A stretch of 40,187 bases of DNA from Roseiflexus sp. (GTDB taxonomy: Bacteria; Chloroflexota; Chloroflexia; Chloroflexales; Roseiflexaceae): assembly GCA_025062325.1 (NCBI GenBank), contig JANXAL010000021.1, positions 1 to 40,187 on the forward strand, in the 5' to 3' direction. Shown here piece by piece: positions 33,570 to 40,187 of this stretch; positions within the stretch are counted from its first letter, which is position 1, and each line of letters starts with the position of its first letter. A program made the position numbers and the translations under genes. The notes under the pieces are model-generated. The model ran no database searches and was not told the DNA's origin. It saw only the letters and a program-made list of their open reading frames with translations.

Positions 33570-35381
33570 TCAGTTTCTGGCGATCAGCGGCAGTTGGACG
33601 GAGTACAGACGATCAACGACAATGAGTTCGACCGGAACGATGACCGGCGTGATGCCGTTGACGTGGGGCGCTGAGATGACGACATTGCCGATATAGACGC
33701 CGTTGTTCAATCCAGACTGGTTAGCGCTGACCCGGACCATGCTGCCAACAATTTCGGTCTGGAGCCAGGGAACGTCCCGCGTCGCCTGCCAGCCGGGAGG
33801 CGCACAGCTTGCAACAACATTTAGTTGTGCCGGAGGCGGCGATGATCCGCCGCGCTGCGCCAAGAACCTCAGCCGCTTCGGCGCGACGCTCAGGCGATCC
33901 GGCGTTGTCGCTGCTTCCATGATCTCGGAGAAACGCACGCCATCCGTGAAGCGCACCCACACTCCCTGCCCGCGGTAGTTGCCCCCCGGAACGGACCAGA
34001 CGAGTGGAGCGGTCGCCGGTTGTGATGTGCTGAAAATGGTGACCGCGTCGATAAACACATCAGTTGCGCCGCTGCGCCGGAATTGGAAGATCAGGAAGGG
34101 TTCATTAGGGTTTGAGTGAAACGTGAATGGCAGCGCAAATTCCTGATACCGGTCGGGCGCTGCAAAATCAATGCCTCGTAGACGCAACGGGCCGTACTCT
34201 GTCCCGCCGCCTTTGACCGTTAGCCGCGCCACTTCGCTACTCGATGCATTACTGCCGACTTTGACGCGGAAATAGGCAATCATCGGCGTATCCTTGAAGA
34301 ACGAGGTGTCCCAGACCCATGCGGATGTCTCGCCGACGCCTGTTGCAAGCCGGTATGCCGTGCCGCCCCATGCGTCCGGGTCGGTGACGCGATCGCCGTT
34401 CCCCCATAACGTGCCAAACGTCGGGTGCGTATCATCGGCGATCCATCCCAGGCTCAACTGGACCATTGGCCATCCGCTCCGATCCAGACGGTACAGCGTT
34501 ACAGACGGCTGCGTCGTGCTCAGGTGCGCGTCATTGAGTTCCTGGAGAGGAACCGCGTCTCCCAGATAGATAGTGTCGCTCACAGTTGCGGTGCGGTTGA
34601 GCGGGTCGCGGGTTTTGACGTAGACGGTTCGCCAGCCCTGCCCATCCTCCAGGCTCCAGGTCGTCTCGTTGGAAAATGGCATCCATACGCCGTCGGCAAA
34701 GCAGGGGTCATCGCTGATCATCATCTGCGTCGCCGGACCCAGTCCTGCAAAGCCGCTCTGCGATACGCGATTGTGGATGTAGAGATTGACGCGGGACGTG
34801 GATGTTGACGGGGCTTCGTTTTCGATAATGACCGGTGCATAAACCGGATCCTCGCCAAACATCTGGGCAACGTAGCCGCGCCCGTCGCTTGAGCGGCGGT
34901 AGTATCCCAGCCCGACCTCGCGGAAGGCGGGATGGAGTAGATTGGCGCGATGACCCGGACTGTTTAGCCATCCCCGAACCGCTTCTTCGGGAGTGACATA
35001 TCCACAGAATGCATTCTCCGCGCCTGCCAGCCCTGGGTACCCAAAGTCGCGCGCGCGGTCGACGGGCCATTTCCCGTTTGTGTCCTGGTGACCGCAGTAT
35101 CCTTCCGGGCGATTCTCGGTCGAATCCCATGCGAACCAGCGTGCAGCCGCGGTCAACTGGCGGTTCCAGCGCAACGGAGGAACGCCGTTGGCGCGTCGAG
35201 CCAGGTTGCTGAGATAGACAGTTTGCGCTTCGTCGTACCACAGGGCGGGAGTCTGCGTCGGAGTGGCGGGCGCGCTCTGCACTGGCGCAAAGCACGCGAG
35301 GAGGGCAATGCTCAGAAGCCTCAGTTGTCGCCAGACTCGTGCGGGTTGCAGCCTTAGGATTATTTGTGATACTGCGTCCAT
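33570..35381 (-). CDS. Secreted CAP (SCP/PR-1) domain protein with C-terminal beta domains
   Basis: 603 residues from the ATG at 35381. The signal peptide core LLSIALLACFA ends near VQSAPA. The CAP domain (about 55-180) has the HxD-like SPGHRANLL and FREVGLGYY blocks, and a CGH and YCGH site near the start. The rest is beta-rich, with Ser/Thr linkers, and holds DWLQTEI-type and Ig-like stretches. The protein ends YSVQLPLIARN, a short hydrophobic tail of the kind I know from Chloroflexota secreted proteins. The upstream ATG 35471 lies near a -10, so 35381 is preferred, although its ribosome site is poor. Function is unknown; CAP proteins bind sterols or act outside the cell. Confidence 0.85.
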   Translation of the reverse strand: MDAVSQIILRLQPARVWRQLRLLSIALLACFAPVQSAPATPTQTPALWYDEAQTVYLSNLARRANGVPPLRWNRQLTAAARWFAWDSTENRPEGYCGHQDTNGKWPVDRARDFGYPGLAGAENAFCGYVTPEEAVRGWLNSPGHRANLLHPAFREVGLGYYRRSSDGRGYVAQMFGEDPVYAPVIIENEAPSTSTSRVNLYIHNRVSQSGFAGLGPATQMMISDDPCFADGVWMPFSNETTWSLEDGQGWRTVYVKTRDPLNRTATVSDTIYLGDAVPLQELNDAHLSTTQPSVTLYRLDRSGWPMVQLSLGWIADDTHPTFGTLWGNGDRVTDPDAWGGTAYRLATGVGETSAWVWDTSFFKDTPMIAYFRVKVGSNASSSEVARLTVKGGGTEYGPLRLRGIDFAAPDRYQEFALPFTFHSNPNEPFLIFQFRRSGATDVFIDAVTIFSTSQPATAPLVWSVPGGNYRGQGVWVRFTDGVRFSEIMEAATTPDRLSVAPKRLRFLAQRGGSSPPPAQLNVVASCAPPGWQATRDVPWLQTEIVGSMVRVSANQSGLNNGVYIGNVVISAPHVNGITPVIVPVELIVVDRLYSVQLPLIARN

Positions 35382-35469
35382 CAATGTTGAATATGTATAA
35401 TGAGCCTGGCCGGATATCGCGTCTGCGTCAAGTGAGACGCTGTTGATCAGGCCATACCGGCGCCCTGTC

Positions 35470-35499
35470 ATTATATATCCACAAGAACGGACAGATCAA
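35470..35499 (-). promoter_or_regulatory. Promoter of the CAP gene in the divergent region
   Basis: On the minus strand TTGATC (35494-35499), an 18-bp spacer and TATAAT (35470-35475) fit a sigma-70 promoter. Transcription near 35463 would give a leader of about 80 nt to the ATG at 35381. The -35 ends at the first base of the RDD gene's ATG. Confidence 0.5.
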
Positions 35500-36275
35500 T
35501 GGTCTCTGGTGACTATATTGTTGAGACTCCAGAACAGATCGAGCTGGCATACGACGTTGCCGGGATCGGTTCGCGGTTTCTGGCAGCGATTGTCGATAGC
35601 GCGCTGATCGCCCTTGCGGAATTGGCGCTTTTCTTCGCGCTGGCGCAGATCGCCAGCCTCCTCGAGTTTGCCGAGAGCGTGCTGATTGCCATTGGCGCGG
35701 CGCTGGGGTTTGCTATCCTGTGGGGATACTATATTGCCTTTGAGTTGACGTGGAACGGACAGAGCCCCGGGAAGCGGTTGATTGGGCTACGGGTCGTATC
35801 GGAAGGCGGGCGCCCGATCACGGTTGTCGGATCGATCATTCGCAATCTTATCAGAATTGTGGACTTTCTGCCGTTTCTCTATGGAGTCGGCGTGATTGCC
35901 ATGTTTATTGACAGGCGAGCGCGGCGGTTGGGCGATCTTGCCGCCAGCACGCTGGTGGTGCGCGAACGCGCCGATGTGACGCTGGAAAGCCTGCTCAGGA
36001 GCGTCGAACCGAACCTTTCGTCGCCATCGGGCGATACGACGGATCTGATCGACGTCAGTCTGCTGACGTCTGACGAATACGCCCTGCTGTGCGACTTTCT
36101 TAACCAGCGCCACGATCTGGCGCCGCCAGTGCGTCGGCGTCTGGCGGCGCAACTTGGCGCAGGGTTGCAGGCGCGACTCGACATACCACTCGACGGCGAA
36201 CCGGAGCGACTGGTCGAACGTGTGGTGCGCGCGTATCAGCGTCAACGACGCCGGGGATCACAGGTCGGTCATTGA
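35499..36275 (+). CDS. RDD family membrane protein
   Basis: 258 residues. The RDD core has GIGSRFLAAIVDSALI (R and first D), two or three hydrophobic helices (about 25-50, 60-85 and 120-140), NGQSPGKRLIGLRVV, and then DRRARRLGDLAASTLV. These blocks match the RDD domain. The C-terminal 100 residues are soluble and charged. RDD proteins have been linked to ion or osmotic stress transport in some bacteria; the role here is unknown. The ATG follows CGGACAGATCA, with no strong ribosome site. It converges with the HDAC-like gene and overlaps its end by 18 nt. Confidence 0.88.
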   Translation: MVSGDYIVETPEQIELAYDVAGIGSRFLAAIVDSALIALAELALFFALAQIASLLEFAESVLIAIGAALGFAILWGYYIAFELTWNGQSPGKRLIGLRVVSEGGRPITVVGSIIRNLIRIVDFLPFLYGVGVIAMFIDRRARRLGDLAASTLVVRERADVTLESLLRSVEPNLSSPSGDTTDLIDVSLLTSDEYALLCDFLNQRHDLAPPVRRRLAAQLGAGLQARLDIPLDGEPERLVERVVRAYQRQRRRGSQVGH

Positions 36276-37154
36276 CGCCGCCAGTCGCAGTGTGGCGATA
36301 TGGATGTCCACCGTATCGGCAATGTTGCGGGCGTACCCGCCAGCCATGGTGATCGCTACGGGAATCCCCGCGCGGCGGCAGTGATCAAGCACCATCCGGT
36401 CGCGTTCCAGCAGACCGGCTTTTGTTACCTGCAAGCGTCCGAGCTGGTCATGTTCGTAGGGATCAGCGCCCGCCAGGTAGATCGCCAGGTCGGCGCGGCT
36501 GCGCTCAATGGCTTGGCGCAGCCCTGTTTCCAACGCCGCAAGGTACGCAGCGTCGCCCGTGCCGTCCTCCAGTGCGATATCGAGATCGCTGCGCTCCTTG
36601 CGGAACGGGTAGTTTTTCGCGCCATGGATGGAAAATGAAAAGATTGTCTCGTCATTGGCAAGGATGGCGGCGATTCCATTCCCCTGATGGACATCACAAT
36701 CGATGATGACAACCCGCCGGACTCGCCCTTCGGCTTGCATAGCGCGCGCTGCAATCACGCTGTCATTGAAGACGCAGTACCCCTCGCCGTGGTCGGCATA
36801 GGCGTGGTGCGTGCCGCCTGCCAGACTTGCAGCGATTCCGTCGCCGCTCAATGCCGCACGACAGGCAGCGATGGTTGCGCCAACCGAACGCCGCGAGCGT
36901 TCGACCAGTTGCAGCGACCAGGGAAACCCGATCTGGCGCATCTCACGGTCGCTCATAGCGCCGATTTGCATGCGGTGCAGGTAGTCGGCAGTGTGCGCGC
37001 GCAGAATGTCGCGGTCATCGGCGGCTTCGGGAATGATCAATTCGCCCAGACCTTCAGCAGCCGCCCGTTCGCGCAGCATGGCATATTTGGCGATTGGGAA
37101 ACGGTGGCCCTCCGGCAGAGGGAGAACGAACGTATCAGAGTAGAAGAGTTTCAT
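36258..37154 (-). CDS. Histone deacetylase-like (AcuC/HDAC family) amidohydrolase
   Basis: 298 residues. Motifs of the HDAC fold are intact: LAGGTHHA (His116-His117), GYCVFND, DCDVHQGNG (Asp154 and His156 for zinc), GADPYEHD (Asp231) and AGGY (Tyr274). The family includes acetoin-utilisation AcuC and polyamine or lysine deacetylases. In bacteria the substrate is an acetylated amine, not known here. The ATG overlaps the ligase TGA as ATGA, so the two are coupled. GAGG lies 4-5 nt before it. It is the last gene of the exonuclease-ligase-deacetylase operon and overlaps the convergent RDD gene's end. Confidence 0.92.
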   Translation of the reverse strand: MKLFYSDTFVLPLPEGHRFPIAKYAMLRERAAAEGLGELIIPEAADDRDILRAHTADYLHRMQIGAMSDREMRQIGFPWSLQLVERSRRSVGATIAACRAALSGDGIAASLAGGTHHAYADHGEGYCVFNDSVIAARAMQAEGRVRRVVIIDCDVHQGNGIAAILANDETIFSFSIHGAKNYPFRKERSDLDIALEDGTGDAAYLAALETGLRQAIERSRADLAIYLAGADPYEHDQLGRLQVTKAGLLERDRMVLDHCRRAGIPVAITMAGGYARNIADTVDIHIATLRLAASMTDL

Positions 37155-38785
37155 GAGTCCTCTGGCAGCAGTGCGCGCACCCGTTCCAGCGTATCGGCGT
37201 CAGCCGGGCGCTTGTCGCGCCGCCAGCGCAGGATGCGCGGGAAACGCACGGCAATCCCCGATTTGTGACGATTCGAGCGTTGGATGCCCTCGAACGCCAG
37301 TTCGAAGACCAGTTCGGGCGTAACGGTGCGCACCGGTCCGAACTTTTCTACAGTGTTTCGTCTTACGAAGGCGTCTACTTCCCGGATCTCCTCATCGGTC
37401 AATCCCGAATACGCCTTAGCGAACGGCGTTAACCGGTCGCCGTCCCACACAGCGAAAGTGTAGTCGGTGTAGAGGCTGGCGCGCTTGCCGCTGCCGCGCT
37501 GTGCATAGATCAGCACAGCATCGATAGTGTAGGGCGCAACTTTCCACTTCCACCAGTCGCCGCGCACCCGCCCGACGCGATAGGGCGAACTGCGGCGCTT
37601 AAGCATCAGACCTTCGACGTTGCGGGCGCGCGAGGTTGCCCATTGCGCCGCGAGATCGTCCCAGTCCGTCGCAGCGACCAGTGGCGAGATCAGGAGCGCC
37701 GGACTGTTTGGTGCGCAGGTTGCGATCAGGCGCTCAAGCTCCGTTCGACGCCACTCCAGCGGTTTGTCGCGCACATCGACGCCATTGAGTTCGAGCAGGT
37801 CATACGCTAGAAGCGCGGCTGGCGCCTCATCGAGGATGGCGCGCGTCGGGTTCTTGCGCCCGATCCGGCGCTGCAACTGTGCGAATGGCAGTGCCGCGCC
37901 ATTCTTCCATGGCAGTACCTCGCCATCGATTACGACACCATCGGGGAGCGCTGCGCCAGCCGATGCAATTTCAGGGAAACGGTCGGTGATCAGTTCCTCG
38001 CCGCGCGACCAGAGGAAGGTTTGACCGGCGCGGCGGATCAATTGGCTGCGGATTCCGTCCCATTTCCATTCTGCCTGCCACTCGTTGATCAGTCCAAGCG
38101 TTTCAGGCGGATCGTCGAGCGGGTAGGCCAGGCAGAAGGGATACGGGCGGCTCACGTCGGCGTCAGCGGTATCGTGCGCCAGCAATGCCCGGTAGAACGC
38201 GGCGGATGGCTGCCACTCGCCCATCAAGCGGTGCGCAATCGCCGCAGGGTCGGCGCCGCTGACGCGCGCCAGCGCCCGCACAACGAGTTGCTGCGAAACG
38301 CCGACCCGAAATGCACCGGTGATCAACTTGTTCCAGACGAAACGTTCAGTTCCGCCGAGCGTTGCCCAGACCGCATGCACAATTGCACGTTGTTTTGCCT
38401 CGTCCTGGTCGCGCAGCGGGATCAGCACCTCCTCGACCCAGCGATGGAGCGGCTGCGGACCCTCGAAGGGCAACACTGACCGATCCACATCCACTGACCA
38501 ATCACCGGGTTCTGGCAGAAGAAGCGTCACCGTTTCGGCGAAGTCGCCGACGGCATCGTAGCATTCGCCGAAAAGCCAGTCGGGGATGCCAGCCGCCTCG
38601 ACAGCCCACGCGCGCAGCGTCGGCAACGGCACAGCCTGGCGCACCCGCCGACCGGTGAGGAAGAAGAGCGCCCATGCAGCGTCCGCTGGCTCAGCGCGCT
38701 CAAAGTAGCGCGTCAGCGCCTCGACTTTCGCGTTCGTCTTCGTTGTCTCATCGAGTGCAGCATAGAGTTGTGCAAATGTGTGCAT
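37151..38785 (-). CDS. ATP-dependent DNA ligase
   Basis: 544 residues. The N-terminal DNA-binding region (about 1-210) precedes the adenylation domain, with catalytic Lys241 in EWKWDGIR (motif I). SRGEELITDRFPE and VIDGEVLP (motif III region) follow, then EGLMLKRRSSPYRVGR and WWKWK (motifs IV-V). An OB-fold C-terminus has GSGKRASLYTDYTFAVWDG. This is the ligase class found in archaea and in bacterial ligase-associated repair operons. An MBL-fold exonuclease lies 21 nt upstream, which matches that cluster. No ribosome site is obvious before the ATG. The 21-nt gap instead holds AGGGGTTAGGGG-type DNA. It seals nicks in repair with ATP. Confidence 0.93.
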   Translation of the reverse strand: MHTFAQLYAALDETTKTNAKVEALTRYFERAEPADAAWALFFLTGRRVRQAVPLPTLRAWAVEAAGIPDWLFGECYDAVGDFAETVTLLLPEPGDWSVDVDRSVLPFEGPQPLHRWVEEVLIPLRDQDEAKQRAIVHAVWATLGGTERFVWNKLITGAFRVGVSQQLVVRALARVSGADPAAIAHRLMGEWQPSAAFYRALLAHDTADADVSRPYPFCLAYPLDDPPETLGLINEWQAEWKWDGIRSQLIRRAGQTFLWSRGEELITDRFPEIASAGAALPDGVVIDGEVLPWKNGAALPFAQLQRRIGRKNPTRAILDEAPAALLAYDLLELNGVDVRDKPLEWRRTELERLIATCAPNSPALLISPLVAATDWDDLAAQWATSRARNVEGLMLKRRSSPYRVGRVRGDWWKWKVAPYTIDAVLIYAQRGSGKRASLYTDYTFAVWDGDRLTPFAKAYSGLTDEEIREVDAFVRRNTVEKFGPVRTVTPELVFELAFEGIQRSNRHKSGIAVRFPRILRWRRDKRPADADTLERVRALLPEDS

Positions 38786-38806
38786 AGGGGTTAGGGGTTA
38801 TAACGT

Positions 38807-39808
38807 TTAACCATCCCCTGCCTCGCCCTCGAAGCGCGTCTGGACGACGATTGCGTCACGACCATGCTCTTGAAGCCAGCGCACCAGCACAGCGGCATAG
38901 CCGTGCGTCACCCACACTCGTTCAGCGCCGGTGGCGTCAATCGCCGCCAGCAGACCAGGCCAGTCGGCGTGGTCAGAAAGGACGAACCCACGGTCAATAG
39001 CGCGCCGCCGGCGCGTTCCGCGAATGCGCATCCATCCAGAGGCAAAGCCAGTGGAAACGGCGCCGAACCGGCGCATCCAGGGCGTGCCATGGGCTGAAGG
39101 GGGCGCTAGGATCAGCGCCCGTGACCAGTCGAAGCCGCGCGGCGCTTCGCCGACGTAGCGGACAGGCGGCAACGCCACGCCGCTAGCACGATAATCCTCT
39201 GTCAGGCGCATGAGCGCGCCATGGATGAAAATGGGACCGATCGCAGCATCGAGGCCCGCGAGCAACCGCTGCGCTTTTCCCAGCGCATAAGCGTACAGAA
39301 TGCTGGCTCTGCCCGCTTCCTGATTGCTCCGCCACCAGTCGTTGATCTGCGCGAACACGCTGTCTTGCGGCGGCCAGCGATAGATTGGCAAACCAAATGT
39401 GGACTCAGTGATAAATGTATGGCAACGGACCGGCTCGAACGGTGCGCATGTCGCGTCCGGTTCAGTCTTATAATCTCCGCTTACGACCCACACCTCGCCG
39501 CGATATGCCACGCGCACCTGTGCTGATCCCAGCACGTGACCGGCGGGATGGAACGACACATCGACGCCATTGATCGACACGATTTCGCCATACGCCAGGG
39601 TTTCGATATGCGCATCTTCGCCGAGGCGCGTGCGCAACACGCGCTCACCATCGCATGTCGCCAGGTATGCGGCGCTTCCAGGGCGCGCGTGGTCGCTGTG
39701 CGCGTGGGTAATCACCGCGCGCGCCACCGGCTGCCAAGGATCAATGTAGAACTCGCCAATGGGACAGTACAGACCAGCGTCGGTGAGTCGCAGCAAGTCG
39801 TCGGGCAT
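38807..39808 (-). CDS. Ligase-associated MBL-fold DNA exonuclease
   Basis: 333 residues. The metallo-beta-lactamase HxHxDH motif is ITHAHSDHARPG (33-44, zinc residues His35, His37, Asp39 and His40). Asp in SGDYKTEPD and a C-terminal LSDHADW block match beta-CASP-like DNA-processing nucleases. The family is annotated as ligase-associated exonuclease when beside this ligase, and the gene is directly upstream of it here. The usual partners of the repair cluster, an Lhr-like helicase and a PdeM phosphoesterase, are not in this window. GGAG precedes the ATG at about 11 nt, a weak match. The likely role is resecting DNA ends before ligation. Confidence 0.9.
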   Translation of the reverse strand: MPDDLLRLTDAGLYCPIGEFYIDPWQPVARAVITHAHSDHARPGSAAYLATCDGERVLRTRLGEDAHIETLAYGEIVSINGVDVSFHPAGHVLGSAQVRVAYRGEVWVVSGDYKTEPDATCAPFEPVRCHTFITESTFGLPIYRWPPQDSVFAQINDWWRSNQEAGRASILYAYALGKAQRLLAGLDAAIGPIFIHGALMRLTEDYRASGVALPPVRYVGEAPRGFDWSRALILAPPSAHGTPWMRRFGAVSTGFASGWMRIRGTRRRRAIDRGFVLSDHADWPGLLAAIDATGAERVWVTHGYAAVLVRWLQEHGRDAIVVQTRFEGEAGDG

Positions 39809-39984
39809 GCAGGGATGCTCTCCGGCTCATAGTCTACCGTACATCATACCACACTGCAGCCGTCGCAGGTATGCCGGTGGTCATCGGACTGCGACCAAGC
39901 GAACGCTGCTGAGCAATGCGCCGTCACTGCGGTTGGTGTACATCGACCTTGTCAAGGAGAAGCCTCTTAGAGGTGCGAAGAGGT

Positions 39985-40137
39985 TTGCTGCGTCCTGACG
40001 CTCTGTGTCCCCTCATCCCCCCTGCCCCCTTCTCCCACCAGGGGAGAAGGGGGAGTTTGCGCCCCCCGATGCTCAAAGCAGGCAATGCCACGTGGGGGCG
40101 TGTCAGAAAAATCTGGCCCTTGTGAGCGGGGATACGC
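39985..40137. repeat. Dispersed repeat family, copy at the window end
   Basis: GGTTTGCTGCGTCCTGACGC near 39990 is followed by a perfect CCCCCTTCTCCC/GGGAGAAGGGGG hairpin (40025-40053, 5-nt loop), CCGATGC, GCAATGCC, and a CAGAAAAATCTGG...CTTGTGAG element. Order and orientation match 1-290. 39809-39984 holds no gene I can identify. Confidence 0.75.
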
Positions 40138-40150
40138 CTCCCTACTCGAC

Positions 40151-40187
40151 GGTTCAATCCCCTTCATTGCGGGGCTTTTGTTTTTTC
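40151..40187. CRISPR. Possible single CRISPR repeat at the window edge
   Basis: The last 37 nt begin GGTTCAATCCCC and end in a T-rich GCTTTTGTTTTTTC, with a CCCC/GGGG stem in the middle (loop TTCATTGC). Length, the near-GTTTCAATCCCC start and the stem fit CRISPR repeats of this lineage. Only one copy fits in the window, so array, spacers and cas genes cannot be seen. A Rho-independent terminator is the main alternative because of the T-run, but no plus-strand gene lies upstream. No AT-rich leader precedes it, so it would be the leader-distal or degenerate end. Confidence 0.45.

Overview
The window reads as a chromosomal segment of a thermophilic, phototrophic-type Chloroflexota, most like Roseiflexus. 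This is inference. It rests on high GC with dense coding on both strands, free use of GTG and TTG starts, secreted proteins rich in Pro/Thr/Ala, one secreted protein ending in an LPLIAR-type tail, and intergenic DNA full of dispersed hairpin repeats. There are no rRNA or tRNA genes, no insertion sequences and no phage genes.

Layout. 1-540 is a repeat block. 544-1771 (minus) holds a CopC-like copper protein and a small His/Cys membrane protein. 1996-9302 (minus) is a tight four-gene operon: SWIM zinc-finger protein, MoxR AAA+ ATPase, DUF5682/TraB-ChaN-like protein and VWA protein. A near-consensus promoter at 9349-9377 drives it. 9426-11624 (minus) holds MsrP (Tat-exported molybdoenzyme) and its haem partner MsrQ, split by about 600 bp of low-complexity repeats. 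11721-12650 (minus) is cysteine synthase, with a strong promoter and a 12-bp palindrome at the predicted +1. 12829-14580 is a convergent pair, a CpXC protein and an unknown protein. 14874-15857 is GalE. 15943-19580 (minus) holds a Uma2 protein, a PIG-L deacetylase and a secreted metalloprotease.

19581-21006 is about 1.4 kb of tandem and dispersed repeats, followed by a small membrane protein. 21756-28213 (plus) runs Lon protease, CaiB/BaiF CoA-transferase, SEC-C protein and a large polytopic glycosyltransferase-like protein. 28214-28706 is a repeat-bearing gap. Next come a VOC protein that appears to have lost its N-terminus, an ABC exporter half broken by a 4-bp duplication, its intact ABC partner, and a histidine phosphatase. 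33570-35381 (minus) is a secreted CAP-domain protein, divergent from an RDD membrane protein. 36258-39808 (minus) is an operon of MBL-fold exonuclease, ATP-dependent DNA ligase and a histone-deacetylase-like protein. The window ends in another dispersed repeat and a 37-nt sequence that looks like one CRISPR repeat at the edge of an array.

How the genes work together. The SWIM-MoxR-DUF5682-VWA operon should act as one machine: an ATPase remodeller, a VWA adaptor, a putative metal-dependent hydrolase and a nucleic-acid or protein binding module. I know of no established function for it, and it is the best candidate for an undescribed system. MsrPQ repairs oxidised extracytoplasmic methionine, and CopC handles periplasmic-type copper. 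The ligase-exonuclease pair matches part of the bacterial ligase-associated repair cluster.
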